Positions 8,242 through 16,320 of a stretch of 64,000 bases of DNA are shown in pieces. A program made the position numbers and the translations under genes. Each line of letters opens with the position of its first letter. Within the stretch, counting starts at the first letter, position 1. Under the pieces are notes generated by a model. It was not told where the DNA came from. It saw only the letters and a program-made list of their open reading frames with translations, and made no database searches. This DNA comes from Martinezella dioscoreae (lineage in GTDB: Bacteria > Pseudomonadota > Alphaproteobacteria > Rhizobiales > Rhizobiaceae), in the NCBI RefSeq assembly GCF_009176305.1, contig NZ_BLAJ01000004.1, positions 620,001-684,000 on the forward strand, in the 5' to 3' direction.

Positions 8242-8625
8242 ATGGTTCGCAGCTACAGCAAGATGTTTGCGGGCAAGCGGGTGCTCATCGTCGAAGATGA
8301 GTATTTGCTGGCCGACGAAACGCGCCGCCAGCTCAAGAAGTTGGGAGCGACCGTCATTGGCCCCACCGGTCGTGTTGACGTTGCTCTGGATCTGATTGAT
8401 GACGAGAAGATAGATGTTGCTATTCTCGACATATATCTCGACGGAGAACTGGTATTCCCAGTTGCGGAGAGACTACAGGAGCTCAATATCGCTTTCATCT
8501 TTGCTACTGGATATGATCCTTCCATCGTGCCCGCGTCGTTCAAGGGATTTTTATTGAACGAAAAGCCGTTCGAATTGGAGAAGATCGCACAAGCGCTATT
8601 TGGCCCGCGCCCTAACGGCATGTAA
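8242..8625 (+). CDS. Single-domain response regulator with FATGY motif
   Basis: A 127-residue stand-alone receiver domain without an output domain. The acidic pocket is in LIVEDEYLLADE, the phosphoacceptor Asp in VAILDIYLDGE, the Thr switch in FIFATGYDPS and the conserved Lys in NEKPF. The FATGY sequence places it with the 'FAT-GUY' receivers of alphaproteobacteria, some of which act in the general stress response by competing for or relaying phosphate. GGAAG lies 8 bases before the ATG at 8242, and an internal ATG at 8263 is an alternative start. No histidine kinase gene is adjacent. Its neighbourhood of EcfG-type promoters fits a stress-signalling role, which is inference. Confidence 0.88.
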   Translation: MVRSYSKMFAGKRVLIVEDEYLLADETRRQLKKLGATVIGPTGRVDVALDLIDDEKIDVAILDIYLDGELVFPVAERLQELNIAFIFATGYDPSIVPASFKGFLLNEKPFELEKIAQALFGPRPNGM

Positions 8626-8831
8626 AATAAAGTGTCGCATCTGATCTTGCACCCCATTGACGGCGGTGTGAACCGCCGCCCATGAGCTGGGAGGGCTGGA
8701 GGTCATTTCCCCTCCGTCAGATCGAGGCAACATGTTCGACAGTTGTACCTCGAAGCAGACGAGCATCGCGTCCCGCGCTATTGAGGCTTCATGGTTGTCC
8801 ACGGCGTGCCACCGCGCTCAATTTGATCTCT

Positions 8832-10103
8832 ATGTCAAAAAAGCGGACATACAGTTCCAAAGGCTTTGTCCCCAGGAGCAGCAGATTGAAGAAATTGCTG
8901 CAGGTATCGCTTGGCGTCATCACCAGCATCGGCGGTTTTCTTGAAACGGGAAATATCGCGACCTCCGCCCAAGCAGGAGCAGCCTATGGTTATACTCCCC
9001 TTTGGGCTGTTGTTCTCGGCACGATCTGTGTGATTTTCCTCGTTGAAATGTCGGGGCGCTTCGCAATCGCGAGCCATTATACGATCGTCGACGGAATTCG
9101 GGATCGCTTCGGCTCCAATATTTTTCTTCTCACTGCATCCGTGGTCTTTATCGTCAATCTTCTCGTTCTTGCCGCCGAAATCGGCGGCATCTCGCTTGCG
9201 GTGCAATTCCTGACTGGCGTGAAATTTCCGTGGTGGTCATTGCCGGTGACATTTACCGCTTGGTTGCTGCTCTGGCGGGGCACATTCGGCCTTATCGAGA
9301 ATGGCATATCGTCTTTGGGGCTTCTGGCGCTCTCTTTTGTCGTCGCCGTGTTTGTCATGGATCCGCACTGGGGCGAAATCGCGAAAGGACTTGTGCCGAC
9401 GCTGCCGAGTAAAGATCCGCTACATTATAGCTTCAGCGTCGTCGGAATATTGGGCGCTGTCATTTCGCCCTATCTCTTTTACTTCTATTCCTCGGGTGCC
9501 ATCGAAGACGAATGGGACAAGACCTACTTTGGCGCCAATCGCGCGATCGCGATCCTTGGCATGAGTTTCGGCGCGATCATTACCGCCGCAGTCATGGTTC
9601 TGGCTGCAATGATTTATCCCTCCAACGGGATTGAGGATATTGAAGGATATGAGCAGATTGCCATGATCCTCACGCCCGCCTTTGGAAAATGGGGACTTTG
9701 CCTCTTTGCCATCTCGCTCGGGATTACATGTTTGGGCGCGACCCTCGAGGTGAGCCTGGCACAGGCCTATCTAATCGCACAAGGCTTCGGATGGAATTGG
9801 TCGGAAAACATGAAGCCGAAAGAAAATCCCGCCTTCTGCCTCGTCTACACAGCCTGCCTTATGATTGCCATGATCCCAATCGTCATCGGCCTGGATCCGC
9901 TTCGGATCACCATCTTTTCGATGGCCCTCTCAGCTCTCAGCCTGCCGTTCGGCGTGGTTCCCTTCCTTATCCTGATGAACGATCCGACCTATGTAGGGAA
10001 GCACAGAAACGGGTGGATCGGCAATGCCGCAGTCATCTTTATCGTCGCGATGGCTTTCGTGCTTTCGATTGTAACTACACCTCTGGAGATCCTGGGAGGC
10101 TGA
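8832..10103 (+). CDS. NRAMP-like metal transporter with altered metal-site motifs
   Basis: A polytopic inner-membrane protein of about 423 residues with eleven or so hydrophobic segments and the overall NRAMP/MntH layout. In TM1, where classical NRAMPs carry DPGN, this protein has LETGNIATSAQAG, so Asp is Glu and Pro is Thr while Asn is kept. In TM6, where they carry MPH, it has VISPYLFYFYSSG, so the metal-binding Met is replaced by Ser and the His by Tyr. These changes make classical Mn/Fe transport doubtful; Mg or another ion is possible. The start at 8832 is chosen from the expected short N-tail before TM1, though no good ribosome site is visible. Two PRC-barrel-like genes follow without a gap, so the transporter and the two small proteins likely work together. 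Confidence 0.82.
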   Translation: MSKKRTYSSKGFVPRSSRLKKLLQVSLGVITSIGGFLETGNIATSAQAGAAYGYTPLWAVVLGTICVIFLVEMSGRFAIASHYTIVDGIRDRFGSNIFLLTASVVFIVNLLVLAAEIGGISLAVQFLTGVKFPWWSLPVTFTAWLLLWRGTFGLIENGISSLGLLALSFVVAVFVMDPHWGEIAKGLVPTLPSKDPLHYSFSVVGILGAVISPYLFYFYSSGAIEDEWDKTYFGANRAIAILGMSFGAIITAAVMVLAAMIYPSNGIEDIEGYEQIAMILTPAFGKWGLCLFAISLGITCLGATLEVSLAQAYLIAQGFGWNWSENMKPKENPAFCLVYTACLMIAMIPIVIGLDPLRITIFSMALSALSLPFGVVPFLILMNDPTYVGKHRNGWIGNAAVIFIVAMAFVLSIVTTPLEILGG

Positions 10104-10104
10104 C

Positions 10105-10470
10105 ATGTATCTTGCGCGCGACGTTCTGGATAAGCAGGTGGTCGATCGCAGACAGGCTCGTATCGGAAAGGTCGACGGTATCGTGCTTACGACCGAAAAC
10201 GACGACCGGCTCAAGATCAGCTTTGTCGAAATGGGCCATTTGACATTGCTGCGAAGGCTGAGCCAGCGCCTATATCGCTGGCTGCTTGCCTTTTCCCAAC
10301 GGGTGCGGGCAGAGCGCGATCAATGCCCCTATCGGATTCCTTGGTCGAAAGTCACTGATGTGGGCATCGACATTGAAGTTGATATCGACAACAGCGAAAC
10401 GCCGCTAGAACAGAAGCAGGAATGGTTGAGACAACATATTCTCAGGCACATTCCGGGAGGGTCGTCATGA
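10105..10470 (+). CDS. PRC-barrel-like protein, first of a pair downstream of NRAMP-like gene
   Basis: A 121-residue soluble protein. Its start, LARDVLDKQVVDRRQARIGKVDGIVL, has the PRC-barrel pattern (a strand, conserved V-D and G-K-V turn). The middle is basic and helical (LLRRLSQRLYRWLL), and the end, after IPWSKVTDVGIDIEV, is a helix. GGAGG lies five bases before the ATG, which begins one base after the NRAMP stop. Its own stop overlaps the next ATG. PRC barrels bind small ligands or partner proteins and occur beside or fused to MgtE-like and other cation transporters, so a regulatory or docking subunit is the best guess. Confidence 0.7.
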   Translation: MYLARDVLDKQVVDRRQARIGKVDGIVLTTENDDRLKISFVEMGHLTLLRRLSQRLYRWLLAFSQRVRAERDQCPYRIPWSKVTDVGIDIEVDIDNSETPLEQKQEWLRQHILRHIPGGSS

Positions 10471-10781
10471 CGGAGATACATCTGGAGCTCCTGCTTGGAA
10501 TGAAGGTTCACGACTTAAATGGTCAGCCGATCGCACGCTTGGAAGAGATCAAAGCGGAAGCTGCGGACGAAGATTTCTTTGTTGTCGAATATCACCTCGG
10601 AGCTCTTGGCTTGCTGGAAAGAGTATCGGCAACGACGATTGGCAACGTCATGCTACGGCTCTTCGGATTCGAACAGCGGTCGACTGGCTATATCGTTCCA
10701 TGGGATAAGCTCGATGTAGGGAATTCTGGTCAACTTAAACTCCGATGTACCGTCGACGAACTCAGGACGAGCGCACCGTAA
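10467..10781 (+). CDS. PRC-barrel-like protein, second of the pair
   Basis: A 104-residue protein starting at the ATG that overlaps the previous stop by ATGA. Residues 5-40 (LLLGMKVHDLNGQPIARLEEI) again follow the PRC-barrel pattern. The middle FFVVEYHLGALGLLERV and the helix around MLRLFGF mirror the layout of its upstream neighbour, including a late IVPWDKLDV that corresponds to IPWSKVTDV. The two look like diverged duplicates. A larger in-frame ORF from 10422 would overlap the neighbour more deeply and is not preferred. Function is unknown; the tight coupling points to the transporter. Confidence 0.7.
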   Translation: MTEIHLELLLGMKVHDLNGQPIARLEEIKAEAADEDFFVVEYHLGALGLLERVSATTIGNVMLRLFGFEQRSTGYIVPWDKLDVGNSGQLKLRCTVDELRTSAP

Positions 10782-11089
10782 CGCATTTCGGCTAAAACGT
10801 GGTGCATTGGGAATCCTCCTTACTTGACCTCACTGTCGAGCCAGTCGGTCACCTGTTTGATTTCCTTCTACGGACGGATCGCTCACACTTCTTACGATTG
10901 TCGGCGGTTTATCATATGACGATGCGGCGAGACCTTCCGGGTGCGAGATCGAAAGATCAAAAGCCACGTCTCACGAGCACGCGCGACATCGGTTAAAATG
11001 CTCGGCGCGAATTCGATAGGTGGTGCTGCTTCGATCCATTAGGACCTTATTGGCGGCCGCCGGGGCAGCCGCCGGCTGGATTGAATCGA
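10782..11089. other. 308-bp intergenic stretch, no gene seen
   Basis: This lies between the convergent PRC-like gene and hsp20. It has GC-rich direct repeats of GCCGCCGG near 11054-11080 but no clear terminator, promoter or small ORF. Confidence 0.4.
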
Positions 11090-11599
11090 TCAGCTCTTGA
11101 TGGCAATGCGTTTGACTTGCGACTGCGCCTTCTCACTCTTCGGCAAGGTCACGGTCAGCACGCCATTCTTGAAGCGGGCATCGACCTGCTCTTCGTTGAC
11201 CTCGACGCCAAGCGGGATGCGGCGCTCGAAGCGGCCGTAATAGCGCTCGGAGAACTGGCGATCCTTGTCCTCGTTCTCGGAACGCTTTTCGCCCTTCAGC
11301 GTCAGCACACCATCGTTGAGCAGGACCTCGATGTCGTTCTCCTCAAGCCCGGGCACTTCGGCGGTCACCTTGATCTCCTTGGCAGTGTCGGAGATCTCGA
11401 CGTTCGGCCAGCCGGCACTGAAGACGGAGCCGTTTCCGAAGGATGACAGGCCGGTGCCGAAGCGGCGGAAGACATTATCGAATAGACGGTTTACCTCGCG
11501 ATGAAGCGACAGGAAGGGATCACGGTCGTCGTCGCGCAGGACAGTCGGAATCTGATTGCCATTGTTGCGATTCCAGGGAATCAAATCGCGAACACTCAT
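11090..11599 (-). CDS. Hsp20 / alpha-crystallin small heat-shock protein
   Basis: An ATP-independent holdase chaperone of 169 residues that binds unfolding proteins in the cytosol. The alpha-crystallin domain runs from about residue 64 (WPNVEISDTAKEI) to 155, with LKGEKRSE and the signature ARFKNGVLTVTLPK. The C-terminal I-x-I anchoring motif is IAI in KRIAIKS. The N-terminal arm contains HREVNRLFDNVFRRFG. AAGGAG precedes the ATG. It follows a second hsp20 on the same strand with a strong hairpin (11643-11667) between them. No ROSE-like structure is visible before this gene, unlike its partner. Confidence 0.95.
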   Translation of the reverse strand: MSVRDLIPWNRNNGNQIPTVLRDDDRDPFLSLHREVNRLFDNVFRRFGTGLSSFGNGSVFSAGWPNVEISDTAKEIKVTAEVPGLEENDIEVLLNDGVLTLKGEKRSENEDKDRQFSERYYGRFERRIPLGVEVNEEQVDARFKNGVLTVTLPKSEKAQSQVKRIAIKS

Positions 11600-11642
11600 G
11601 TTTTTCTCCTTTCCGTTTGCTCACTTGGCAAAGTTCGCCTGG

Positions 11643-11667
11643 AGGCGCCGAGCCATGCTCGGCGCCT
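11643..11667 (-). terminator. 11-bp perfect hairpin between the two hsp20 genes
   Basis: AGGCGCCGAGC and its reverse complement are separated by three bases. There is no T-run on the minus side, so it may be a terminator, a transcript-stability hairpin or an attenuator that sets the ratio between the two hsp20 messages. Confidence 0.4.
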
Positions 11668-11694
11668 TTGTGCGAATTGCGCTTGTGTGGAAGC

Positions 11695-12171
11695 TTAAGC
11701 CGCCTGCTTTTCGGCCTCTATCTGCTTCGTCTCAGGCTTTGATAGAGCCATGTCGGTCGTAATGGCGATCTGGCGCGGCTTCATTTCTTCGGGGATTTCG
11801 CGCTTGAGATCGATCGTCAGCAGACCATTGACGAGACCGGCACCTACCACCTTGACGTGATCGGCAAGCTCGAACCGGCGCTGGAACGAGCGGCCGGCGA
11901 TGCCGCGATGCAGATACTGCACATCTTCAGCGTTTGCCTTCTGGCCCGAGACGACGAGCATGTTCTGCTCCTGGGTGATCGTCAATTCGTCCTGCGAGAA
12001 GCCCGCCACTGCCATGGCGATGCGATAGCTATCCTCGCCGGACTTGACGATGTCGTACGGGGGCCAGTTGTCGATCGTGTCGACGCGACTTGCCGCTTCG
12101 AGCGCATTCAACATTCGATCGAAGCCGATGCTCGACCGGAACAGGGGTGAGAAATCGAGGTTTGTCCTCAT
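11695..12171 (-). CDS. Hsp20 / IbpA-like small heat-shock protein
   Basis: A second small heat-shock holdase, 158 residues, of the IbpA-like rhizobial class (start MRTNLDFSPLFRSSIGFDRM). The alpha-crystallin domain spans about residues 36-135, with ITQEQNMLVVSGQK and AGLVNGLLTIDLKREIPEE; the I-x-I motif is IAI in RQIAITT. The tail is Lys/Glu/Ala-rich. The ATG at 12171 is chosen over one at 12177 because AAGGAGG is 8 bases from 12171 but only 2 from 12177. The 5' leader folds as a ROSE-type thermometer (12172-12265), so translation is likely heat-controlled. Confidence 0.93.
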   Translation of the reverse strand: MRTNLDFSPLFRSSIGFDRMLNALEAASRVDTIDNWPPYDIVKSGEDSYRIAMAVAGFSQDELTITQEQNMLVVSGQKANAEDVQYLHRGIAGRSFQRRFELADHVKVVGAGLVNGLLTIDLKREIPEEMKPRQIAITTDMALSKPETKQIEAEKQAA

Positions 12172-12265
12172 AGCCATATCCTCCTTATAAGCAACATGGA
12201 TACAAGGAGACGCCAAGAGCATGACGTCTCCTGGACTTCGTTCGATTCCCATTGGGCAATCGAAC
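12172..12265 (-). promoter_or_regulatory. ROSE-like RNA thermometer in hsp20 leader
   Basis: Read on the minus strand, the leader holds a strong hairpin (GGAGACG, 12-base loop, CGTCTCC), then TTGCT, a four-base loop TATA and AAGGAGG just before the start. The UYGCU box facing the Shine-Dalgarno AGGA is the hallmark of ROSE elements, which mask the ribosome site at low temperature. Position and architecture match ROSE elements known upstream of rhizobial hsp20 genes. Confidence 0.7.
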
Positions 12266-12271
12266 AATATT

Positions 12272-12300
12272 AATATAATTCCGTGGCTTACAGTTTCAAG
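12272..12300 (-). promoter_or_regulatory. Promoter of the ROSE-hsp20 unit
   Basis: On the minus strand CTTGAAA (12300-12294) contains a -35 TTGAAA, followed after 16 bases by TATATT (12277-12272). It fits sigma-70; CTTGAAA also resembles an RpoH -35. The predicted start lies at the beginning of the ROSE-like leader. Confidence 0.45.
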
Positions 12301-12462
12301 AGTAGCGCAACTCCCCGACAAAAAAATTGATTTTCGCGTGACCAGATTCGGGTAATACGGCAGATGCCGAGCGGCAGAGTTACTGCTCTGGTTGACGTAC
12401 TGGCTCCGATAGAGAGAAACCGGAATAGGCAAGGCGACGACACTGCCTTCTTCGCCGCCCGC

Positions 12463-14673
12463 CTATGCCGTTGTCAGCACCCTGATATCGCCTCGACGAT
12501 CAATGACGTCGACCACGACGTGGCGACCGGATCGGCGGATGGTGACGTCGGCCGACCCATTGCCGATCTGCAGGCGCCGCAGCGACACCTCATCGAGGAA
12601 AGGAGGCAGCTGCGGCTCGTTGAAGCTGACGTGCTGCGCGTTCGGGTCAAAATCAAGGCCTAGGCACGATTGCAGCAGGAAGAGCGGCGCGGCGGCCGCC
12701 CATGCCTGCGGAGAACAGGCGACCGGATAGAAGGTCGGTCCCTGCGCGTGCTGGCGCGGCAGCCCGCAGAAGAGTTCAGGAAGCCGGCGCAGGTCGATAT
12801 AGGTCGACGCCGTAAACAGGCCTTCGAAAATCCGCGCTGCTTCAGCGCGATAGCCGTAGCGGGCAAGGCCGGCGGCAATCAGGGCATTGTCATGCGGCCA
12901 GATCGAGCCGTTATGATAGCTCATGGGATTGTAACGCGCCTCGGTCGAGGCAATGGTGCGGACACCCCAGCCGCAGAAGGACGAAGCACCCATCAGCGTT
13001 CGGGCAACGACGCGTGCCCTTTCGGGATAGGCTATGCCGGTGAAGAGGGCATAGCCGGCATTGGACGATCGAACCCTGCAAGGGCGCTTATTTCCGTCCA
13101 AAGCAAGCACATAAGTGCCAAGTTCCTCGTCGAAAAAGCTCGTGTCGAAAGCCCGGCGCAAGCCCTCCGCCCTCGCCAGGAATTTCGCGGCTCGTTCCGC
13201 CTTGCCGAGCCTGCGAAAGATCTCGGCGGCCCCCTGCCAGGCGCCGTAGAGATAGGCCTGCACCTCGGCAATCGCGATCGGTCCCTTCGCAAGCGTGCCG
13301 TCGATGTGAAAGATGGAATCGTGGCTGTCTTTCCAAGCCTGATTGATTAGGCCCTCTTCCGTCCGTCGTCCATATTCGACGAAACCGTCGCCGTCTCGAT
13401 CGCCATGTTCGTCGATCCAGGCAAGAGCCGCCTCGATGGCAGGGAGCAGCGACTGGATCGTGGCAAAATCTGCCGTACGTTTGAGGTATTCGCCAGCCAG
13501 CAGCACGAAGAGGAGCGTGGAGTCGATACTGCCATAATAGCGGCGGAAGGGCACTTCACCGAGTTCGGCCATCTCTCCATAGCGGACCTCGTGCAAAATC
13601 TTGCCTGGTTCCGCGTCCGCGATAGGGTCGATCTCCGCCGCCTGGTTGGCCGCCAGGTGGCCGAGCACCCCGCGGGCGATCTGCGGATCGAGCCAGAGCG
13701 TTTCCAGCGCGGTGATCAGGGCGTCGCGGCCGAAGACGGTGCTGAACCAGGGAATGCCGGCATAGGGATAAGGTCCTTCCGGCTTGTCGGTCATCAGCAT
13801 GTAGAGGTCGGAGACGCTGCGGCGAACCACCTCGTTGAAGATCTCGTTGGACGTAACGATCGATGCCGCGCGTGAGGAAGACGAACGCAAGGCTCGGCGC
13901 GCATCCCTTAGAGCAAGGAAAAAGGAACGGTGGCTCGGTCGCCGGCCAGCGACCCGATCGCAACCTATCTCGATGAAAAACGATCGCGCCTCATGCGGCT
14001 CAAGATGGAGATCATAAATAACCTGATCGCTGCAAATTTGATCCGGCCTTGGATCAAAGCAAATGCGGGTCGACCGCTTTCGCTCATCAAGCCCGATATA
14101 AGAAAGCAAGATCGAATCCTGCTCCACCACGGGGGTAAGATGGCGGCCTTTACGCACTCTCACAGTTCCGCGAACCTCGAACAGGTCGGCGAAATCGGCC
14201 GCAAATACGATTTCGACACGAACATGCTGCCGCCGATCGTCATAATTCCGGATGGCCAGCCGCTCGTAGCAACCGCCATTCCACAAGAAGCGGGATCTGC
14301 GAAGATGAATGAGATCATGGCCGAGCGTGAGCTTACCTTTTTCGTCGAAAAGATCGGGGTTGGTGAGATCGCAGGTGAGCGTCGCGTTATCCTCACGCAG
14401 CGTCGACGACAACAGCATTGGCCGCTTGCCGTTGATCGTCAGATAGAAATGCGAGAGATAACGCGTATCACGATGGAAAAGGCCCTCCGGGCTACCAGGC
14501 CCGGAAAGCGCATCGCCATTGTGGTCGAAGACGGCGAAGGTATCGCCGTGCTTCAAGGTGCGCGGTCGCCGCTCCTGCAGGGATGCGGTTGCCGGTATGA
14601 AGAATTGCGCCACCGGGGCGGCCGGCTCTGCCGACGCGACGGATGGCTTGCTGTCCACAGAAGCGGTCGACAT
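12463..14673 (-). CDS. Amylo-alpha-1,6-glucosidase-like glycoside hydrolase
   Basis: A 736-residue cytosolic enzyme with an N-terminal glycogen-debranching-enzyme-like beta domain (about residues 35-240: HGDTFAVFDHNGD, FHRDTRYLSHF) and a C-terminal (alpha/alpha)6 toroid (about 290-660) carrying PWFSTVFGRDALIT, LIEW-type helices and SYHNGSIWPHDNALIAAG. The family acts on alpha-glucosidic linkages of glycogen-type or other glucans. The ATG at 14673 has GGAG ten bases upstream and gives MSTASVDSK; frames open further upstream overlap the glycosyltransferase. It follows the GT4 gene by 13 bp, so the two are co-transcribed. Such GT4-hydrolase pairs are common in rhizobia and cyanobacteria, and their product is not established. 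Confidence 0.85.
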   Translation of the reverse strand: MSTASVDSKPSVASAEPAAPVAQFFIPATASLQERRPRTLKHGDTFAVFDHNGDALSGPGSPEGLFHRDTRYLSHFYLTINGKRPMLLSSTLREDNATLTCDLTNPDLFDEKGKLTLGHDLIHLRRSRFLWNGGCYERLAIRNYDDRRQHVRVEIVFAADFADLFEVRGTVRVRKGRHLTPVVEQDSILLSYIGLDERKRSTRICFDPRPDQICSDQVIYDLHLEPHEARSFFIEIGCDRVAGRRPSHRSFFLALRDARRALRSSSSRAASIVTSNEIFNEVVRRSVSDLYMLMTDKPEGPYPYAGIPWFSTVFGRDALITALETLWLDPQIARGVLGHLAANQAAEIDPIADAEPGKILHEVRYGEMAELGEVPFRRYYGSIDSTLLFVLLAGEYLKRTADFATIQSLLPAIEAALAWIDEHGDRDGDGFVEYGRRTEEGLINQAWKDSHDSIFHIDGTLAKGPIAIAEVQAYLYGAWQGAAEIFRRLGKAERAAKFLARAEGLRRAFDTSFFDEELGTYVLALDGNKRPCRVRSSNAGYALFTGIAYPERARVVARTLMGASSFCGWGVRTIASTEARYNPMSYHNGSIWPHDNALIAAGLARYGYRAEAARIFEGLFTASTYIDLRRLPELFCGLPRQHAQGPTFYPVACSPQAWAAAAPLFLLQSCLGLDFDPNAQHVSFNEPQLPPFLDEVSLRRLQIGNGSADVTIRRSGRHVVVDVIDRRGDIRVLTTA

Positions 14674-14686
14674 GCTGCCATGTCTC

Positions 14687-15781
14687 CTACGCCACGACCT
14701 GGAGATCCAGATCCTGGCCATTGGCTCGGCGCAGTGACGCCGCCTTCGTGCGAACGCCGGGCAGGTTACGATAGATAGCGAGATAGTCTCGCGCCATCCG
14801 TTCCGCGCTGAAACGCCGTTCGAAAGTCGCGCGTACCTTGTGGCGATCCATGCGCAGCGCCCATTCGACATTCTCGGCCGCCTCCGTAACACTATCGACG
14901 ACGATGCCTGAAACACCGTTATCAATCACTTCCGGAACCGAACCGCATCCGAACCCGACTACCGGGGTGCCGCATGCCATTGCCTCGATCATCACCAGCC
15001 CGAACGGTTCGGGCCAGTCGATCGGGAAAAGCAACGCGCCGGCATTACCAAGGAAATCGGCCTTCTGGTGCTCGTTGATTTCGCCGATGAACTCGACGTT
15101 CGGATGGCTCTTGACCATCGGCGCGATCACCGTGTCCCAATAGGCCTTGTCCGCATTGTCGATCTTGGCGGCGATCTTCAGCGGCATACCAACCTTGGTT
15201 GCGATGCGGATCGCGCGATCCGGACGTTTCTCGGGGGAGATTCGTCCCAGGAAGGCAAGATAGTTGCCTTTGGGCTTTGCCGTGAAGGAAAGAAGATTGG
15301 TCGGAAGACCGTGATACACGGTTCCGGACCAGTTGACCGGTGGCATCGGGCGACGCTGATCATTGGAGATCGATACAAGCGGGATATCAGGAAAAGCCTT
15401 GTAGAAAGGCTTGAGATCCGGCAGGTCGAGACGTCCATGTAGCGTCGTGACTGTACGATCCGAAAAATCCCGGATCAGCGGGAAATGCAAGAGATCAATA
15501 TGGAAATGTAGGACATCGAATTCATGCGCCCGCCGGCGGATCTCCTCCAGCAGGACGACTTGATGCGGAAGATGATCCTTGACGGCCGGATTGAGCCTGA
15601 GCGCGACCTCCGAGCACGCCACCAAGGTTGCATCGGTAACGGAGTCACCGCTAGCAAACAGCGTGACGTCGTGACCCTGAGCGACAAGTTCTTCGGTAAG
15701 ATAGGAAACGATGCGCTCGGTTCCCCCATAAAGCTTCGGTGGAACGCTTTCGGCAAGCGGCGCAATCTGGGCGATCTTCAT
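14687..15781 (-). CDS. GT4-family glycosyltransferase
   Basis: A retaining GT-B fold glycosyltransferase, 364 residues. The N-terminal acceptor domain begins MKIAQIAPLAESVPPKLYGG and includes the glycine-rich YGGTERI loop. The C-terminal nucleotide-sugar domain has FLGRISPEKRPD and the GT4 EX7E motif region in EPFGLVMIEAMACGTP. GAGGAGG lies nine bases before the ATG at 15781; a longer frame to 15820 lacks this support. The downstream amyloglucosidase-like gene suggests synthesis and trimming of a glucan or glycoside, perhaps a stress-related compatible solute. Donor and acceptor cannot be read from the sequence. Confidence 0.88.
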   Translation of the reverse strand: MKIAQIAPLAESVPPKLYGGTERIVSYLTEELVAQGHDVTLFASGDSVTDATLVACSEVALRLNPAVKDHLPHQVVLLEEIRRRAHEFDVLHFHIDLLHFPLIRDFSDRTVTTLHGRLDLPDLKPFYKAFPDIPLVSISNDQRRPMPPVNWSGTVYHGLPTNLLSFTAKPKGNYLAFLGRISPEKRPDRAIRIATKVGMPLKIAAKIDNADKAYWDTVIAPMVKSHPNVEFIGEINEHQKADFLGNAGALLFPIDWPEPFGLVMIEAMACGTPVVGFGCGSVPEVIDNGVSGIVVDSVTEAAENVEWALRMDRHKVRATFERRFSAERMARDYLAIYRNLPGVRTKAASLRRANGQDLDLQVVA

Positions 15782-15865
15782 CGGCAAAACCTCCTCATAA
15801 GAGCAAAGAATGGACGGCAAAAATCGGGTAGCGTCCTAAAAAGGCACGCGTTTACAAGGCGACGT

Positions 15866-16279
15866 CTAGGCTTCTGATATCTGGCGGCGGCGACCTCCCT
15901 TTCTCAGGCTGCTAGAAACAAAACGGCCGGTAAAACGGCGCAGCCGCGATCTCTGGCAACGAAGTTTATCGGCCTCCGCAGGCCGCGACGAGATCATGTC
16001 TTGGCCGTCATCCAAGGACTTTAAAGCGGCGATGATGTCGTCATAGGAGACGACATGGTCCGCGCCTGGAAAGCGCCGAAAGCCGGGCATCGATTCGATT
16101 GCGAATATATCCGAGGCCCAGGATGCAAGAATGGCGCGCTTGTGATCCTTGGTGATATGCTCCGCCGACAGAACATCGCGCGGATGGGCAAAATGTCGGG
16201 CAGGATACAACAAATGCGCCGACGTGACCGCAGCGGTGGATGGGTCGCTCATTGTGATACTGTCGGTTTCCTTTCTCAT
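15866..16279 (-). CDS. Conserved rhizobial hypothetical protein, 137 aa
   Basis: The middle third (HPRDVLSAEHITKDHKRAIL, then LASWASD and FAIESMPGFRRFPG) follows a pattern I recognise in small conserved proteins of rhizobia and bradyrhizobia, in which a short helical domain is followed by VVSYDDIIAALKSLD. It has no known function. The C-terminal 40 residues are very basic (RCQRSRLRRF, RKGGRRR). GGAG is placed six bases before the ATG at 16279, which decides the start against two other in-frame ATGs. It precedes the GT4 gene by 84 bp on the same strand. Confidence 0.7.
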   Translation of the reverse strand: MRKETDSITMSDPSTAAVTSAHLLYPARHFAHPRDVLSAEHITKDHKRAILASWASDIFAIESMPGFRRFPGADHVVSYDDIIAALKSLDDGQDMISSRPAEADKLRCQRSRLRRFTGRFVSSSLRKGGRRRQISEA

Positions 16280-16320
16280 ATCTGGCTCCATCGATGTCTG
16301 ATCGCTGAGTTCTGGCCACG

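Noticed and set aside
8626..8831. Possible metal riboswitch before the NRAMP-like gene
   Set aside because: No Mn or Mg riboswitch core could be recognised by eye; a covariance search would be needed.
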